Shown here piece after piece: positions 37,094 to 46,098 of a stretch of 64,000 bases of DNA. The first letter of the stretch is position 1. Each line of letters starts with the position of its first letter. The notes below the pieces were generated by a model. The model saw only the letters and a program-made list of their open reading frames with translations. It was not told the DNA's origin and ran no database searches. A program made the translations under genes and the position numbers. Source of the stretch: Alitabrizicola rongguiensis (GTDB lineage Bacteria; Pseudomonadota; Alphaproteobacteria; Rhodobacterales; Rhodobacteraceae); assembly GCF_021491355.1 (NCBI RefSeq), contig NZ_JAKENF010000001.1:434001-498000 (forward strand). Reading direction: 5' to 3'.

Positions 37094-38083
37094 TTACTCG
37101 ACCTTCAGCACGATCTTCCCGATATGGCCGGAGCTTTCCATCCGCGCATGCGCCGCCGCCGCGTCCTCCAGCGCGAATTCGCTGTCGATCACCGGCTTCA
37201 GCTTTCCGGCCGCGATCATCGGCCAGACATGGCGTTCCAACTCGACGGCGTAGCGGGCCTTGGCGAGGTCAGATTGCGGGCGCAGGGTGGACCCGGTGAT
37301 CGTCAGCCGCCGCATCATCACTTCGGCGAAGTTCAACTCCACCTTCGGTCCCTGAAGGAAGGCGATCTGCACCAGTCGCCCGTCATCTGCCAGCGCGCGG
37401 ACATTGCGAGGCAAATAGCTGCCACCGACCATGTCGAGGATAAGGTTCGCCCCGCCCTCAGCCTTCAGGATCGCCACGAAATCCTCGTCGCGGTAGTTGA
37501 TCGCGCGCTCGGCGCCGAGTGCGACGCAGGCCCCGCATTTCTCGTCCGACCCGGCGGTGACGAACACCCGGGCGCCGATCGCCTTGGCAATCTGGATCGC
37601 GGTGGTCCCGATGCCCGATGAGCCGCCATGCACGAGGAACCGCTCGCCGGCCTTGAGGCCACCGCGCAGCGCCACGTTCGACCAGACGGTGAAACAGGTC
37701 TCGGGCAGGCAGGCGGCCTCGCGCAGGCCCATTCCCTCGGGGATCGGCAGCGCGTGGGCAGCAGGCGTGGAGACATATTCCGCATAGCCCCCGCCCGGCA
37801 GCAGGGCACAAACCTTGTCCCCGATCTGCCAGCGGTCGACACCCGGTCCGACCTCGACCACCGTGCCCGAGGCCTCCAGCCCCGGTAGCGGCGATGCACC
37901 GGGCGGCGGTGCATACATTCCCGCCCGCTGCAGCGCGTCGGGACGGTTCACCCCTGCATAGGCCACGCGGATCACGATCTGGCCATGCCCGGGCACCGGC
38001 ACCGGCAGGGTCGCAGGTTTCAGCACCTCGGGCCCGCCGGGTTCGCTGATCTCGACGGCGCGCATGGTGTGGGACAGGGTCAT
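37094..38083 (-). CDS. NAD(P)H:quinone oxidoreductase, zeta-crystallin/PIG3 type
   Basis: A 329-residue zinc-free MDR enzyme. The N-terminal GroES-like domain has AGVNRPDALQRAG (PIG3-type); the Rossmann domain has VHGGSSGIGTTAIQIAKA for NADPH binding. No structural-zinc cysteine set. Likely reduces quinones or enones. GGAAGG 8 bases before the ATG. It is followed upstream on the same strand by coq9, 24 bases away, which may be co-transcribed. Confidence 0.9.
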   Translation of the reverse strand: MTLSHTMRAVEISEPGGPEVLKPATLPVPVPGHGQIVIRVAYAGVNRPDALQRAGMYAPPPGASPLPGLEASGTVVEVGPGVDRWQIGDKVCALLPGGGYAEYVSTPAAHALPIPEGMGLREAACLPETCFTVWSNVALRGGLKAGERFLVHGGSSGIGTTAIQIAKAIGARVFVTAGSDEKCGACVALGAERAINYRDEDFVAILKAEGGANLILDMVGGSYLPRNVRALADDGRLVQIAFLQGPKVELNFAEVMMRRLTITGSTLRPQSDLAKARYAVELERHVWPMIAAGKLKPVIDSEFALEDAAAAHARMESSGHIGKIVLKVE

Positions 38084-38107
38084 TCCGGGGCCTTCCTGGT
38101 CAGGGAG

Positions 38108-38797
38108 TCAGAGGTGGGTGCGGCCCGGAAGGTCATCCGGACGCGAAGGAGCCTTCACCCTTTCCATCAGTTTCATCGGTCCGGCAAGCAGCGCCTTCGA
38201 CAGCGGGTTCTCGCGCAGTTGCGCCTTGACCTTCTCGACCTGCATCACATCGTCGATGCGGCGGTCGAGGAAGTCCCAGGTGTCGCGATGGCCGATGCTG
38301 TCATCGCCCAGCCAGAACAGCACGGTCGAGCCATAGACAGCCGAAAGCGTTGCCCGCTTGGAATACCAGTTGATGTCGCGCGAGTTGTCCCCGAGCGCCG
38401 TCCAGATCGCATCCGCCGTCGCCCAGAGCGCCTTTGCGCCGTCGGCCGCATGGTTCGGCAGGGCAAACAGCGTCACGCCGCGCCGCACGACCTCCTTGTC
38501 CGGCACCACTTCGAGCCGCCAGCGCACCGCCGTGGCGACGCGGTCGCGGAAGCGCATGGCGCTCAGATCCCCGGTTTGTAGCCGCGCCACCATCAGCGCA
38601 TCGCCGCGCTTGTGAAAGCCCAGTGCAAGGTCGACGGCCCCGCGCGGGAAAAGCGCGCGCGCCAAAGCGGGCGCGACACCCGAATCGGCGATGGCGGCGC
38701 GGAAGGTAACCTCGGACCAGCCGTCGAAGGGAACATGGCCCAAGGTGGCGTCGATCAGCCTGTCGCGGGGTGCACGGCTCTCGTCCGACTGGGTCAT
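38108..38797 (-). CDS. COQ9-family ubiquinone biosynthesis protein
   Basis: A 229-residue protein with a TetR-like fold typical of COQ9 (RDRLIDATLGHVPFDGWSEVTFRAAI at the start) and the C-terminal lipid-binding part (RRIDDVMQVEKVKAQLREN). In mitochondria COQ9 presents the quinone intermediate to COQ7; the same role is assumed here. ATG 38797 has GGAGGAGCCGAG upstream. Confidence 0.85.
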   Translation of the reverse strand: MTQSDESRAPRDRLIDATLGHVPFDGWSEVTFRAAIADSGVAPALARALFPRGAVDLALGFHKRGDALMVARLQTGDLSAMRFRDRVATAVRWRLEVVPDKEVVRRGVTLFALPNHAADGAKALWATADAIWTALGDNSRDINWYSKRATLSAVYGSTVLFWLGDDSIGHRDTWDFLDRRIDDVMQVEKVKAQLRENPLSKALLAGPMKLMERVKAPSRPDDLPGRTHL

Positions 38798-38963
38798 CTC
38801 GGCTCCTCCATCATCTCGGACGAGTGTAGCACGATCCGGCGCGGGGTCACGGGGGGGGAGACACCGCAGGCCGGTAAAGGTGGACAAGCCGGCGTGGCTC
38901 TGCTATGCGCCCCCGGCCTGCACAAGATCGTGCAACTCTAGCTTAGGAAGGTGGTGACACCAC

Positions 38964-39170
38964 ATGCAGGTCAGCGTTCGCGACAACAACGTCGATCAGG
39001 CGCTCCGTGCCCTGAAGAAGAAGCTCCAGCGCGAAGGCGTGTTTCGGGAAATGAAGCTCAAGCAGCATTTCGAGAAACCGTCGGTAAAGAAAGCGCGCGA
39101 GAAGGCCGAAGCGGTCCGCCGTGCGCGTAAACTCGCGCGCAAGAAGGCGCAGCGCGAAGGTCTCGTCTGA
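38964..39170 (+). CDS. rpsU: 30S ribosomal protein bS21
   Basis: A 68-residue basic protein, [20 protein letters not shown] then a lysine/arginine-rich tail ([14 protein letters not shown]), as in bS21. AGGAAGGTGG lies before the ATG. It is a single-gene unit with its own terminator. Confidence 0.96.
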   Translation: MQVSVRDNNVDQALRALKKKLQREGVFREMKLKQHFEKPSVKKAREKAEAVRRARKLARKKAQREGLV

Positions 39171-39212
39171 GGCTTTTCTGAACACTGTCGTCCGCAAGGG
39201 CGAAACGTCATA

Positions 39213-39243
39213 CCCCCGAGCCGGTGGCCCGGGGGTTTTCTTT
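39213..39243 (+). terminator. Rho-independent terminator after rpsU
   Basis: Stem CCCCCG / CGGGGG (39213-39218 and 39230-39235) with an 11-base loop containing further pairing, followed by TTTTCTTTT. Confidence 0.85.
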
Positions 39244-39328
39244 TGGATCTGCGCCCCGGTTTGTGTGCTACTGCTGCAACGCGTGCGCTGTTCCCCGGCG
39301 TCGCCGCCTACCCCGGAAAGGGGCCTCC

Positions 39329-40165
39329 ATGACAGAGCCGACGCATCCCTCCACGATCATGGTCCGCTTCGGCCATGACATCACCGTGTCCTGTCCCCAG
39401 GACACACCCATGATCTGCATGATGTCGCCGCGCGACGAACGCCGCGACGACCTGCGCAGCCAGACCGGACTGCGGACGATCCCCGAGGTGCCGACGACCA
39501 GCTATCGCGACCTCTTCGGCAATACCTGCCGTCGGTTCATCGCCCCCGCCGGCCTGTTCACGCTTCAATCCGACAGCACGATTGTCTGTGACGCGCGCCC
39601 CGATCCGGTCGTCCCCGAGGCCCGCCAGACGCCGATCGCCCAGTTGCCGGACGAAACCCTGATGTACCTGCTTGGCAGCCGCTATTGCGAGACGGACCGA
39701 CTGAGTCAGATTGCCTGGGACCTGTTCGGAACCGCGCCCGAAGGCTGGAACCGGGTCCAGACGATCTGTGACAAGGTCAACAGCCACATCAAGTTCGACT
39801 ACATGCAGGCCCGCGATACCCGAACCGCCTATGAGGCCTGGCAGGAACGGATCGGCGTCTGCCGAGACTTTGCCCATCTGGCCATTGCCTTCTGCCGCTG
39901 CATGAACATCCCGGCCCGCTACGTGAACGGCTATCTGGGCGACATCGGTGTGCCGGTTGTCGGTCCGATGGATTTCAGCGCCTGGATGGAGGTCTTTCTC
40001 GACGGGCGCTGGCACACCTTCGATCCTCGCAACAACCGCCCGCGCATCGGGCGCATCGTGGTCGCCTATGGCCGCGACGCCGCCGACGTGCCGCTGATGC
40101 ACAGTTTCGGTCCGCATACCCTGAAGTCCTTCACCATCTGGACCGACCAGATCGCAGACAGCTGA
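39329..40165 (+). CDS. Transglutaminase-like cysteine protease-fold protein
   Basis: A 278-residue protein with a transglutaminase-like core: GVCRDFAHLAIAF (nucleophile C178) and RWHTFDPRNN (D232). The second catalytic position, usually His in an HAW motif, reads DFSAW (S217), so activity is doubtful unless another His serves. The N-terminal part is a family-typical beta domain. No signal peptide. GGAAAGGGG precedes the ATG. Confidence 0.83.
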   Translation: MTEPTHPSTIMVRFGHDITVSCPQDTPMICMMSPRDERRDDLRSQTGLRTIPEVPTTSYRDLFGNTCRRFIAPAGLFTLQSDSTIVCDARPDPVVPEARQTPIAQLPDETLMYLLGSRYCETDRLSQIAWDLFGTAPEGWNRVQTICDKVNSHIKFDYMQARDTRTAYEAWQERIGVCRDFAHLAIAFCRCMNIPARYVNGYLGDIGVPVVGPMDFSAWMEVFLDGRWHTFDPRNNRPRIGRIVVAYGRDAADVPLMHSFGPHTLKSFTIWTDQIADS

Positions 40166-40244
40166 CCTCGCCCTGCGGGCAGCCCATTCCGGGACGGTCG
40201 CGTGTTCCCAGTCGGGGCAGAGCGCCACAACGCCCCCCAAGCGT

Positions 40245-40276
40245 GGAAAGGCGCCCGGACATTTCGACCGGGTGCC
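40245..40276 (-). terminator. Rho-independent terminator after phoX
   Basis: Stem GGCGCCCGG / CCGGGTGCC (one G-T pair) with a 9-base loop. In the minus direction it is followed by TTTCC. It lies 35 bases beyond the phoX stop. Confidence 0.65.
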
Positions 40277-40310
40277 TCCAAGTTTGCAGGGACAGGCAAG
40301 ACCTGTCTTG

Positions 40311-42248
40311 TCAGCTGGCCACTTCCTGCCCGTCCATCCGCTGGATCGCGACCACCGCAGGGCGCGGCAGGCCGCCTTCGCGGAAGTCCGGCCAGCGTGT
40401 GGTCAGGCTCGCCGTCGTTTCGGAATCCTCACCCGGATGCTGGACCGAAACGAACAGCGTCGTCCCGTCAGGCGTGAAGAACGGTCCAGTTACCTCGGCC
40501 CCGTGCGGCGCGGAGAAAAGCAGTTTCGGCAGCCCGCGCGCGGGCCCTTCGGTATCGACCGCATAGATCCCGTCCGGGATGTCGAAATCGTTGGCGCCGT
40601 CGGTCGCCACGAACATCCGGCCCTGCGGATCGAAGGTCAGGTTGTCGGGGTTCACGAACCAGCCGTTCTCGGACGTATCCGCATGGAACCGTGCCCCATG
40701 CTCCGGATCGCGGGGATTACCCGCCAGCACGAAAAGGTCCCAGTTGTAGCTTTCGGCGGTATGGTCGGCTGCGGCCCCTGCTCCACCCGGCGGGATCAGT
40801 TCGACGATATGGCCGTAGTGGTTTTCCGGTCGGGTATTGACCGGGTTAAGCTTGTCCGCCGTCATCTTCTTGTTCTTGGTCATCACCGCGTAGACCCGGC
40901 CGGTAACCGGGTTCGTCTCCACGTCCTCCGGCCGGTCCATGGGTGTTGCGCCAAGCGCATCGGCCGCAAGCCGGGTCTTCAGCAGCACATCGGCCTGATC
41001 GGCAAAGCCGTTCTCGACGGTAAGCGGGCCCTGCCCGTGAACCAAGGGCAGCCAGGTCACCATGCCATCGGCATCGAACCGTGCCACCGACAGCGTGCCT
41101 GCATCGAGGATGTCGCGCGATGCCGCCGGATTGGCCGGATCAAGAGCCGCGTCGGTGACGAAGCGATAGAGATACTCGAAGTAGTCGTCGTCGCCCATGT
41201 AGACGACTACCCGACCGTCCTTGTTGACGACCACGGTCGAGGCCTCATGCGCCATGCGCCCAAGCGCGGTGCGCTTCACCGGGACCGAAGCCGGATCATA
41301 GGGGTCGATCTCCACCACCCAGTCGAAGCGGTTCGGCTCGTTGACCTCGACGTCAAGCTTGAACCGGTCGTCGAAGCGGGCACGACCGTAGTAGTCGCTG
41401 CCGTCATAGCCGTAGCGCTCCAGCACGGCCGCCTGGGGGTTCTTGCTCAGGTCGCCGCCGAACGTGTCCGAGGCCCCCTCCTCACAGGTCAGGACAGTGC
41501 CCCAGGGCGTAACGCCGCCGCCGCAGTTGTAGTTGGTGCCCTTGGCGGTCCGGCCCTCCGGATCGTATGAGGTCTTCATTGCCGCATGTCCGGCAAGCGG
41601 CCCTGCGATCGTCATGGGCGTGTCGAGCGTGATCCGGCGATTCAGCGGGCTGTCGGTCACGACGCTCCAGACCCCGCCCTCGCGCTTCACTTCCACGATC
41701 GAATGGCCGATCGCCATGTTGTTCAACGCCACCTGCTCGGCGGTGAAGCGGTCCGACGCCCCGTCGTCGTCGGGGAAGTCGGGAAACATCACGTTGAACG
41801 ACACGTATTCGTTGTTGACGCAAAGAAGACCGTGGTCCGAGGCCTTCGATCCGCGCGGAAGCGGCATGAAGGCGATGTAGTCGCAGTTGTAGCCAAAGCG
41901 TCGCGCCTGTTCGGCGGCAGTCATCTTCGCCACATCCAGTTCGCCCGCATCTGCGGTCATCGGGTCGCCCCAGCCCACCACGACATCGGCGCGGTAGCCG
42001 TCGGATACGTGGTGCGTCTCGTCATGGACGCGCTTCAGCTCGGTGAAGGTCAGGCTGGATTGCGCGGCTTGCGCATGGGCCTGACCCGAGAACAGCGACC
42101 CGACGAAACCGCTGGCAGCGACGGCGCCCAGGGTTGTGCCGGTGCCCAGCAGGAACCCCCGACGGGACACGCGCTCGGCGATGATGGTGCGAATGGCAGG
42201 TTGTTGGCTTCGCGTGGTCGAGGAATCGCGAGGGTCTTTGCTTGTCAT
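40311..42248 (-). CDS. phoX: PhoX-family alkaline phosphatase, Tat-exported
   Basis: A 645-residue PhoX (DUF839) protein. The twin-arginine signal SRRGFLLGTG is at residues 28-37, with cleavage near HAQAA (about residue 60). Ca2+/Fe3+-site motifs typical of PhoX are present, such as CGGGVTPWGTVLTCEE, where the conserved Cys and Glu residues bind the metal cofactor. It releases phosphate from organic phosphates in the periplasm. The ATG 42248 has GGGAGAGAC upstream. Divergent from psd. Confidence 0.9.
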   Translation of the reverse strand: MTSKDPRDSSTTRSQQPAIRTIIAERVSRRGFLLGTGTTLGAVAASGFVGSLFSGQAHAQAAQSSLTFTELKRVHDETHHVSDGYRADVVVGWGDPMTADAGELDVAKMTAAEQARRFGYNCDYIAFMPLPRGSKASDHGLLCVNNEYVSFNVMFPDFPDDDGASDRFTAEQVALNNMAIGHSIVEVKREGGVWSVVTDSPLNRRITLDTPMTIAGPLAGHAAMKTSYDPEGRTAKGTNYNCGGGVTPWGTVLTCEEGASDTFGGDLSKNPQAAVLERYGYDGSDYYGRARFDDRFKLDVEVNEPNRFDWVVEIDPYDPASVPVKRTALGRMAHEASTVVVNKDGRVVVYMGDDDYFEYLYRFVTDAALDPANPAASRDILDAGTLSVARFDADGMVTWLPLVHGQGPLTVENGFADQADVLLKTRLAADALGATPMDRPEDVETNPVTGRVYAVMTKNKKMTADKLNPVNTRPENHYGHIVELIPPGGAGAAADHTAESYNWDLFVLAGNPRDPEHGARFHADTSENGWFVNPDNLTFDPQGRMFVATDGANDFDIPDGIYAVDTEGPARGLPKLLFSAPHGAEVTGPFFTPDGTTLFVSVQHPGEDSETTASLTTRWPDFREGGLPRPAVVAIQRMDGQEVAS

Positions 42249-42442
42249 CGGCTGTCTCTCCCGGATGGCGTGGACGCGACGGACTGTGACGGACGCCTGT
42301 AACGCGGTGATGATGATCCATTTTGGCGGTGGAACTTCCACCACAGGTTGCCATCTTCGGCGTTTTGGGCAATGTCCACCGCCAGACGCGGGCGCTGCGC
42401 CCGCAGCATCCCTGCGCCGCACCGACTTAGCCGGAGACCAAA

Positions 42443-43141
42443 ATGGCCGTCAGCATGCTTTCGACCTTCGTCAAGCCGGTCCATCGCGAGGGTTGGCGAT
42501 TCCTCGGGATCTTCGCCGCCGCAACGCTGTTTCTGTTCCTCGTCTGGGAACCGCTCGGCTGGGTCGGGGTCGGTCTGACGATATGGTGCTATTACTTCTT
42601 CCGTGATCCCGACCGGGTGACACCCACCCGCCCCGGCCTGATAATCAGCCCAGCCGACGGCATCGTCTCGCTGATCGAACCCGCCGTCCCGCCCGAAGAG
42701 CTTGGGCTGGGTCCGACGCCGATGACGCGGGTCTCGGTGTTCATGAACGTCTTCAACTGCCATGTGAACCGCGCTCCCATCGAAGGCCGCATCGCCAGTG
42801 TGGCATACCGGCCAGGCAAGTTCTTCAACGCCTCTCTCGACAAGGCCAGTTCCGACAACGAACGCAACGCCATCGCCATCGAAATGGCGGATGGTCGCAA
42901 GATCGCCGTGGTGCAGATCGCGGGCCTCGTTGCTCGCCGTATCGTCTGCGACGTGTCCGCAGGGCAGCATGTCGCAACGGGTGAACGCTTCGGGATGATC
43001 CGGTTCGGATCGCGGCTTGATACCTATCTGCCTGACGGGGTCGAGCCTCTTGTCGCCTTGGGCCAGACCACGGTTGCCGGCGAAACCGTGCTTGCCGACC
43101 TGACGTCTAATGAACCACGCCGCCTGGGCGGGGTGCGCTGA
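42443..43141 (+). CDS. psd: Phosphatidylserine decarboxylase (short, archaeal-type)
   Basis: A 232-residue proenzyme. Membrane segment near residues 20-50; ISPADGIV and NVHVNR-like FNCHVNRAP motifs; self-cleavage between G189 and S190 (RFGSRLD) makes the pyruvoyl group. It turns PS into PE. It heads psd-pssA-pmtA; its stop overlaps the pssA start by one base. Confidence 0.95.
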   Translation: MAVSMLSTFVKPVHREGWRFLGIFAAATLFLFLVWEPLGWVGVGLTIWCYYFFRDPDRVTPTRPGLIISPADGIVSLIEPAVPPEELGLGPTPMTRVSVFMNVFNCHVNRAPIEGRIASVAYRPGKFFNASLDKASSDNERNAIAIEMADGRKIAVVQIAGLVARRIVCDVSAGQHVATGERFGMIRFGSRLDTYLPDGVEPLVALGQTTVAGETVLADLTSNEPRRLGGVR

Positions 43142-43875
43142 TGTCGACCCGCGGCGACGACAACCTGCCGATCCTGCAGCTGCTGCCCAATGCCGTGACG
43201 ATCCTGGCCCTGTGCGCCGGGCTGACATCAATCCGCTATGCGATGGAGGGGCGTTTCGATCTGGCCGCGATCCTGATCGTCCTGGCCGCCGTCCTCGACG
43301 GGATGGATGGAACTCTCGCCCGCCGACTTGACGCGACCAGCACGATCGGCGCCGAGCTCGACAGCCTGTCGGACTTCCTCGCCTTCGGCGTGGCGCCGGC
43401 GCTCCTGATTTTCCGTTTCGCTCAGGGCGATGCGCAGGGGTTCGGCTGGGCCTTCGTCCTCGTCTATGCGATCTGCGCCTGCCTGCGTCTTGCGCGGTTC
43501 AACGTGAACCGCGACACGCCGCCGAACGGTCGGCCCGTGTTCATCGGTGTGCCCTCGCCCGGTGGCGCTCTGCTGGCGCTGATTCCTCTGTTCTTGGCGG
43601 AGGCGCGCATTTTCGACGCCTCGGTCTATCCGCAGATGGTTGGCGCCTGGCTGGCCCTGGCCGGCCTCCTCATGGCCAGCCGTGTGCCGACCCCGTCGAG
43701 CAAGGCCCTCCGGGTCAAGCGGGAATACGCCCGCTTTGTTCTGGTCGGGCTGGCCGGGGTCATCGGTCTGGCGGTTACTCGTTTCTGGCTCCTGATGGTG
43801 GTTCTGTCGCTAGGCTATGCGCTCGTCATCGCCTTTGCCGTCCTGCGCCATCTCCTCCGCCACCGCCGCTTCTGA
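43141..43875 (+). CDS. pssA: CDP-diacylglycerol-serine O-phosphatidyltransferase
   Basis: A 244-residue membrane enzyme. The CDP-alcohol phosphatidyltransferase motif D-x2-DG-x2-AR-x8-G-x3-D-x3-D runs from D53 to D78. About seven hydrophobic segments. It makes PS from CDP-diacylglycerol and serine, feeding Psd. It is translationally coupled to psd (TGATG). Confidence 0.95.
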   Translation: MSTRGDDNLPILQLLPNAVTILALCAGLTSIRYAMEGRFDLAAILIVLAAVLDGMDGTLARRLDATSTIGAELDSLSDFLAFGVAPALLIFRFAQGDAQGFGWAFVLVYAICACLRLARFNVNRDTPPNGRPVFIGVPSPGGALLALIPLFLAEARIFDASVYPQMVGAWLALAGLLMASRVPTPSSKALRVKREYARFVLVGLAGVIGLAVTRFWLLMVVLSLGYALVIAFAVLRHLLRHRRF

Positions 43876-43901
43876 TCGTTTCATCAAGAAGGTGATCCGC
43901 C

Positions 43902-44519
43902 ATGGAAATCGATGCCGTCGCCCGCAGCTATCGACGTTGGGCGCCCGTTTATGATTTCAGCTTCGGCGCCATCAGCCGTTCTGCCCGGCGCCATGTCGTC
44001 GATCACGTCAGCCGCAGGGGAGGTGAGGCGCTCGAGGTCGGCATCGGCACCGGCCTTGCCCTGCCGCTCTACGATGGTCAGATCCGGGTGACCGGCATCG
44101 ACTATTCGGATGAGATGCTGGCCCGCGCCCGCAAGAAGGTCGCGGAAGAAGGGCTGACCCATGTCGTGGCCCTGCGCCAAATGGATGCGCGCGCGCTCGA
44201 CTTTCCCGATGCCGCGTTCGACACGGTGGTGGCAATGTTCCTGGTCTCGGTCGTGCCAGAGCCGGAACAGGTCATCTCCGAGATGACGCGTGTCTGCCGG
44301 CCCGGCGGCGAGGTTGTGATCGTCAACCATTTCGCCACCGATACCGGACCTCTTGCTCGAATCGAACGTGCCTTCTCGCGGTTCGAGAACACCCTCGGCT
44401 GGCATTCCGATTTCCCCAAGCAGAGGGTGTTGGGCGACGCGCGTCTGCGACTGATCGAGGAGATTCCGATGCCCCCGGTGGGCCTTTTTACTTTCCTGCG
44501 GTTCCAGCGCCTGGCCTGA
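43902..44519 (+). CDS. pmtA: Phosphatidylethanolamine N-methyltransferase PmtA
   Basis: A 205-residue SAM-dependent methyltransferase. The start YRRWAPVYDFSFG and motif I LEVGIGTG (about 44-51) match the Rhodobacter-type PmtA, followed by VTGIDYSDEML. It methylates PE towards PC. Third gene of psd-pssA-pmtA, 26 bases after pssA. Its 3' end overlaps aqpS by 32 bases tail to tail. Confidence 0.93.
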   Translation: MEIDAVARSYRRWAPVYDFSFGAISRSARRHVVDHVSRRGGEALEVGIGTGLALPLYDGQIRVTGIDYSDEMLARARKKVAEEGLTHVVALRQMDARALDFPDAAFDTVVAMFLVSVVPEPEQVISEMTRVCRPGGEVVIVNHFATDTGPLARIERAFSRFENTLGWHSDFPKQRVLGDARLRLIEEIPMPPVGLFTFLRFQRLA

Positions 44520-45165
44520 ACAGCCAGCCGGCAAGACCGGCCGCAAGGACGGCACCCGCCAGTTGCGCCAGGATAAACGCCGGAACATCCGCGGGACGGA
44601 TGCCCGCGAAGCTGTCGCTGAAGGCGCGCGCCAGCGTCACCGCCGGATTTGCGAAACTGGTCGAAGACGTGAACCAGTAGGCTGCGGCGATATAGAGCGC
44701 CACAGTTGCCGCGACCGCCGATCCCGGTGCCCGTTGCGCACCGAGGATCGATAGCACTAGCCCGAAAGTCGCTACGCCCTCCGCGAGACATTGCGCCGTG
44801 CCGCTGCGTATGGTCCCGGCCGCCTGCCACAATGGCAATGAGAACATCGCATGGGCCAGGAGTGTTCCACACAGCCCGCCAAGCACCTGGACCGCAACAC
44901 GGGCCGCTGCCTCGTTGCGGGTCATGCCGCCCTTGATCAGGAACACCAGCGTGACCGCCGGATTGAATTGTGCGCCGGATACCGGACCAAACGCAGTGAT
45001 CAGTGCGAACAGGGCGGCCGCCGTCGCGATAGTGTTGGCCAACAGGGCCAGGGCCACGTCGTCGGTCAGCCGGTCGGCCATGATGCCTGAACCGATGACG
45101 GCGGCCACCAGCAGCCCGGTTCCAAGCGCCTCCGCCGCCAGTCGTTGCGGAAGCGGCGCGCTCAA
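44488..45165 (-). CDS. aqpS: Aquaglyceroporin AqpS-like, arsenic cluster
   Basis: A 225-residue MIP channel with six helices and two NPA loops (QFNPAVTL and FANPAVTL). Placed after arsC and arsR, it matches the alphaproteobacterial arrangement in which an aquaglyceroporin carries As(III) out instead of an ArsB/Acr3 pump. The start overlaps the arsC stop by 4 bases. Confidence 0.88.
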   Translation of the reverse strand: MSAPLPQRLAAEALGTGLLVAAVIGSGIMADRLTDDVALALLANTIATAAALFALITAFGPVSGAQFNPAVTLVFLIKGGMTRNEAAARVAVQVLGGLCGTLLAHAMFSLPLWQAAGTIRSGTAQCLAEGVATFGLVLSILGAQRAPGSAVAATVALYIAAAYWFTSSTSFANPAVTLARAFSDSFAGIRPADVPAFILAQLAGAVLAAGLAGWLFRPGAGTAGK

Positions 45166-45662
45166 TCCGTCATCCTCCCGATGTCCTGCAGCCGCTCCTT
45201 AAGGGCCATCGCCTCGATCGTGCCATGCGGCAGGGCGCAAAAGGCCAGGATGCGGTTGCGCAGCATCCGGTAGGCCTCCGCAAAGGCAAGGGCCTTCTCG
45301 GCGTCGGTTCCTTCGGCTGCCGCTGGATCGGGAACGCCCCAATGTGCGCTTACCGGCTGACCAGGCCAATAGGGGCATTCCTCGGCTGCGGCATTGTCGC
45401 AGACGGTAAAGACGAAATCGAGCTTTGGCGCGCCGGGTCCCGCGAACTCATCCCAGCTTTTCGAGCGGGCAAACGCAGTGTCATAACCCTCGCGCTGCAG
45501 GAGCGAGATCGCGAAAGGGTTCGGCTTTCCGGTCGGCCGCGACCCGGCCGAATGGGCGAAGAACCGCCCCTGCCCTTCGCGGTTCAGGATCGCTTCTGCC
45601 AGGATCGAACGGGCGGAGTTTCCCGTGCACAGGAACAGAACATGTTTCGGAACTTCGGTCAT
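45162..45662 (-). CDS. arsC: Arsenate reductase ArsC, low-molecular-weight phosphatase fold
   Basis: A 166-residue protein opening VLFLCTGNSARS, the C-x5-R loop (C12 to R18) of the LMW phosphatase-type ArsC. It reduces As(V) to As(III). It lies between arsR (9-base gap) and aqpS (4-base overlap). Further cysteines near TVCDNAA may serve the disulfide relay. Confidence 0.9.
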   Translation of the reverse strand: MTEVPKHVLFLCTGNSARSILAEAILNREGQGRFFAHSAGSRPTGKPNPFAISLLQREGYDTAFARSKSWDEFAGPGAPKLDFVFTVCDNAAAEECPYWPGQPVSAHWGVPDPAAAEGTDAEKALAFAEAYRMLRNRILAFCALPHGTIEAMALKERLQDIGRMTD

Positions 45663-45671
45663 CGATTTCTC

Positions 45672-46004
45672 TCAGCAGGCGCAGGCGATCTCGTTCAGGA
45701 CCGCGTTGCAGATTTCGGGACGTCCGCCGCAGCAGTCCTGCAGGAGCCAGCCAAGAAGCAGGCGCAGACCGTCGCGATCGGCGGTGTAGAGGATGGATCG
45801 TCCGTCGCGCCGAGACCTGATGAGCCCGGCTTCCGACAGGATGCCCAGATGCGTCGATAGGGTATTCGGCCGGACCTCGAGCTGCATGGCCAGCTGTCCC
45901 GCCGCGATCCCGTCGCTACCGTCCTGCATCAGCAGGCGGAAAAGCGCCAGGCGTGTCGGCTGACCAAGGGCCGCAAAGGCGAGCGAGGCGCGCGATTCAT
46001 CCAT
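45672..46004 (-). CDS. arsR: Arsenic-responsive repressor ArsR
   Basis: A 110-residue ArsR/SmtB repressor: winged HTH (LEVRPNTLSTHLGILSEAGLI), then a Cys-rich C-terminus with C91, C92, C99, C108 and C110, the C-terminal As(III) trap seen in some ArsR proteins. It should release the operon promoter when As(III) binds. No ribosome site is seen before ATG 46004, and a -10-like GATAAT lies only 9 bases before it, so the message may be leaderless. Confidence 0.9.
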   Translation of the reverse strand: MDESRASLAFAALGQPTRLALFRLLMQDGSDGIAAGQLAMQLEVRPNTLSTHLGILSEAGLIRSRRDGRSILYTADRDGLRLLLGWLLQDCCGGRPEICNAVLNEIACAC

Positions 46005-46006
46005 AT

Positions 46007-46022
46007 TTCGGGAATTATCGAA
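46007..46022 (-). promoter_or_regulatory. Likely arsR operator over the -10 region
   Basis: Dyad TTCG-N8-CGAA, 3 bases before the arsR ATG. It contains GATAAT (46014-46019, minus strand), a 5/6 match to a -10 hexamer. Binding here would block transcription of arsR-arsC-aqpS. Confidence 0.5.
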
Positions 46023-46098
46023 TCCATGTAACGGTCGCATGACATGGGTCTGGATGTCGTATGGAAGCAGTGCGGTCGACGGACGGCACATCCGTCCC

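Noticed and set aside
42284-42303. Pho-box-like repeats CTGTGAC and CTGTAAC upstream of phoX
   Set aside because: The period is 13 bases rather than the 11 expected for PhoB, so this is too weak to call.
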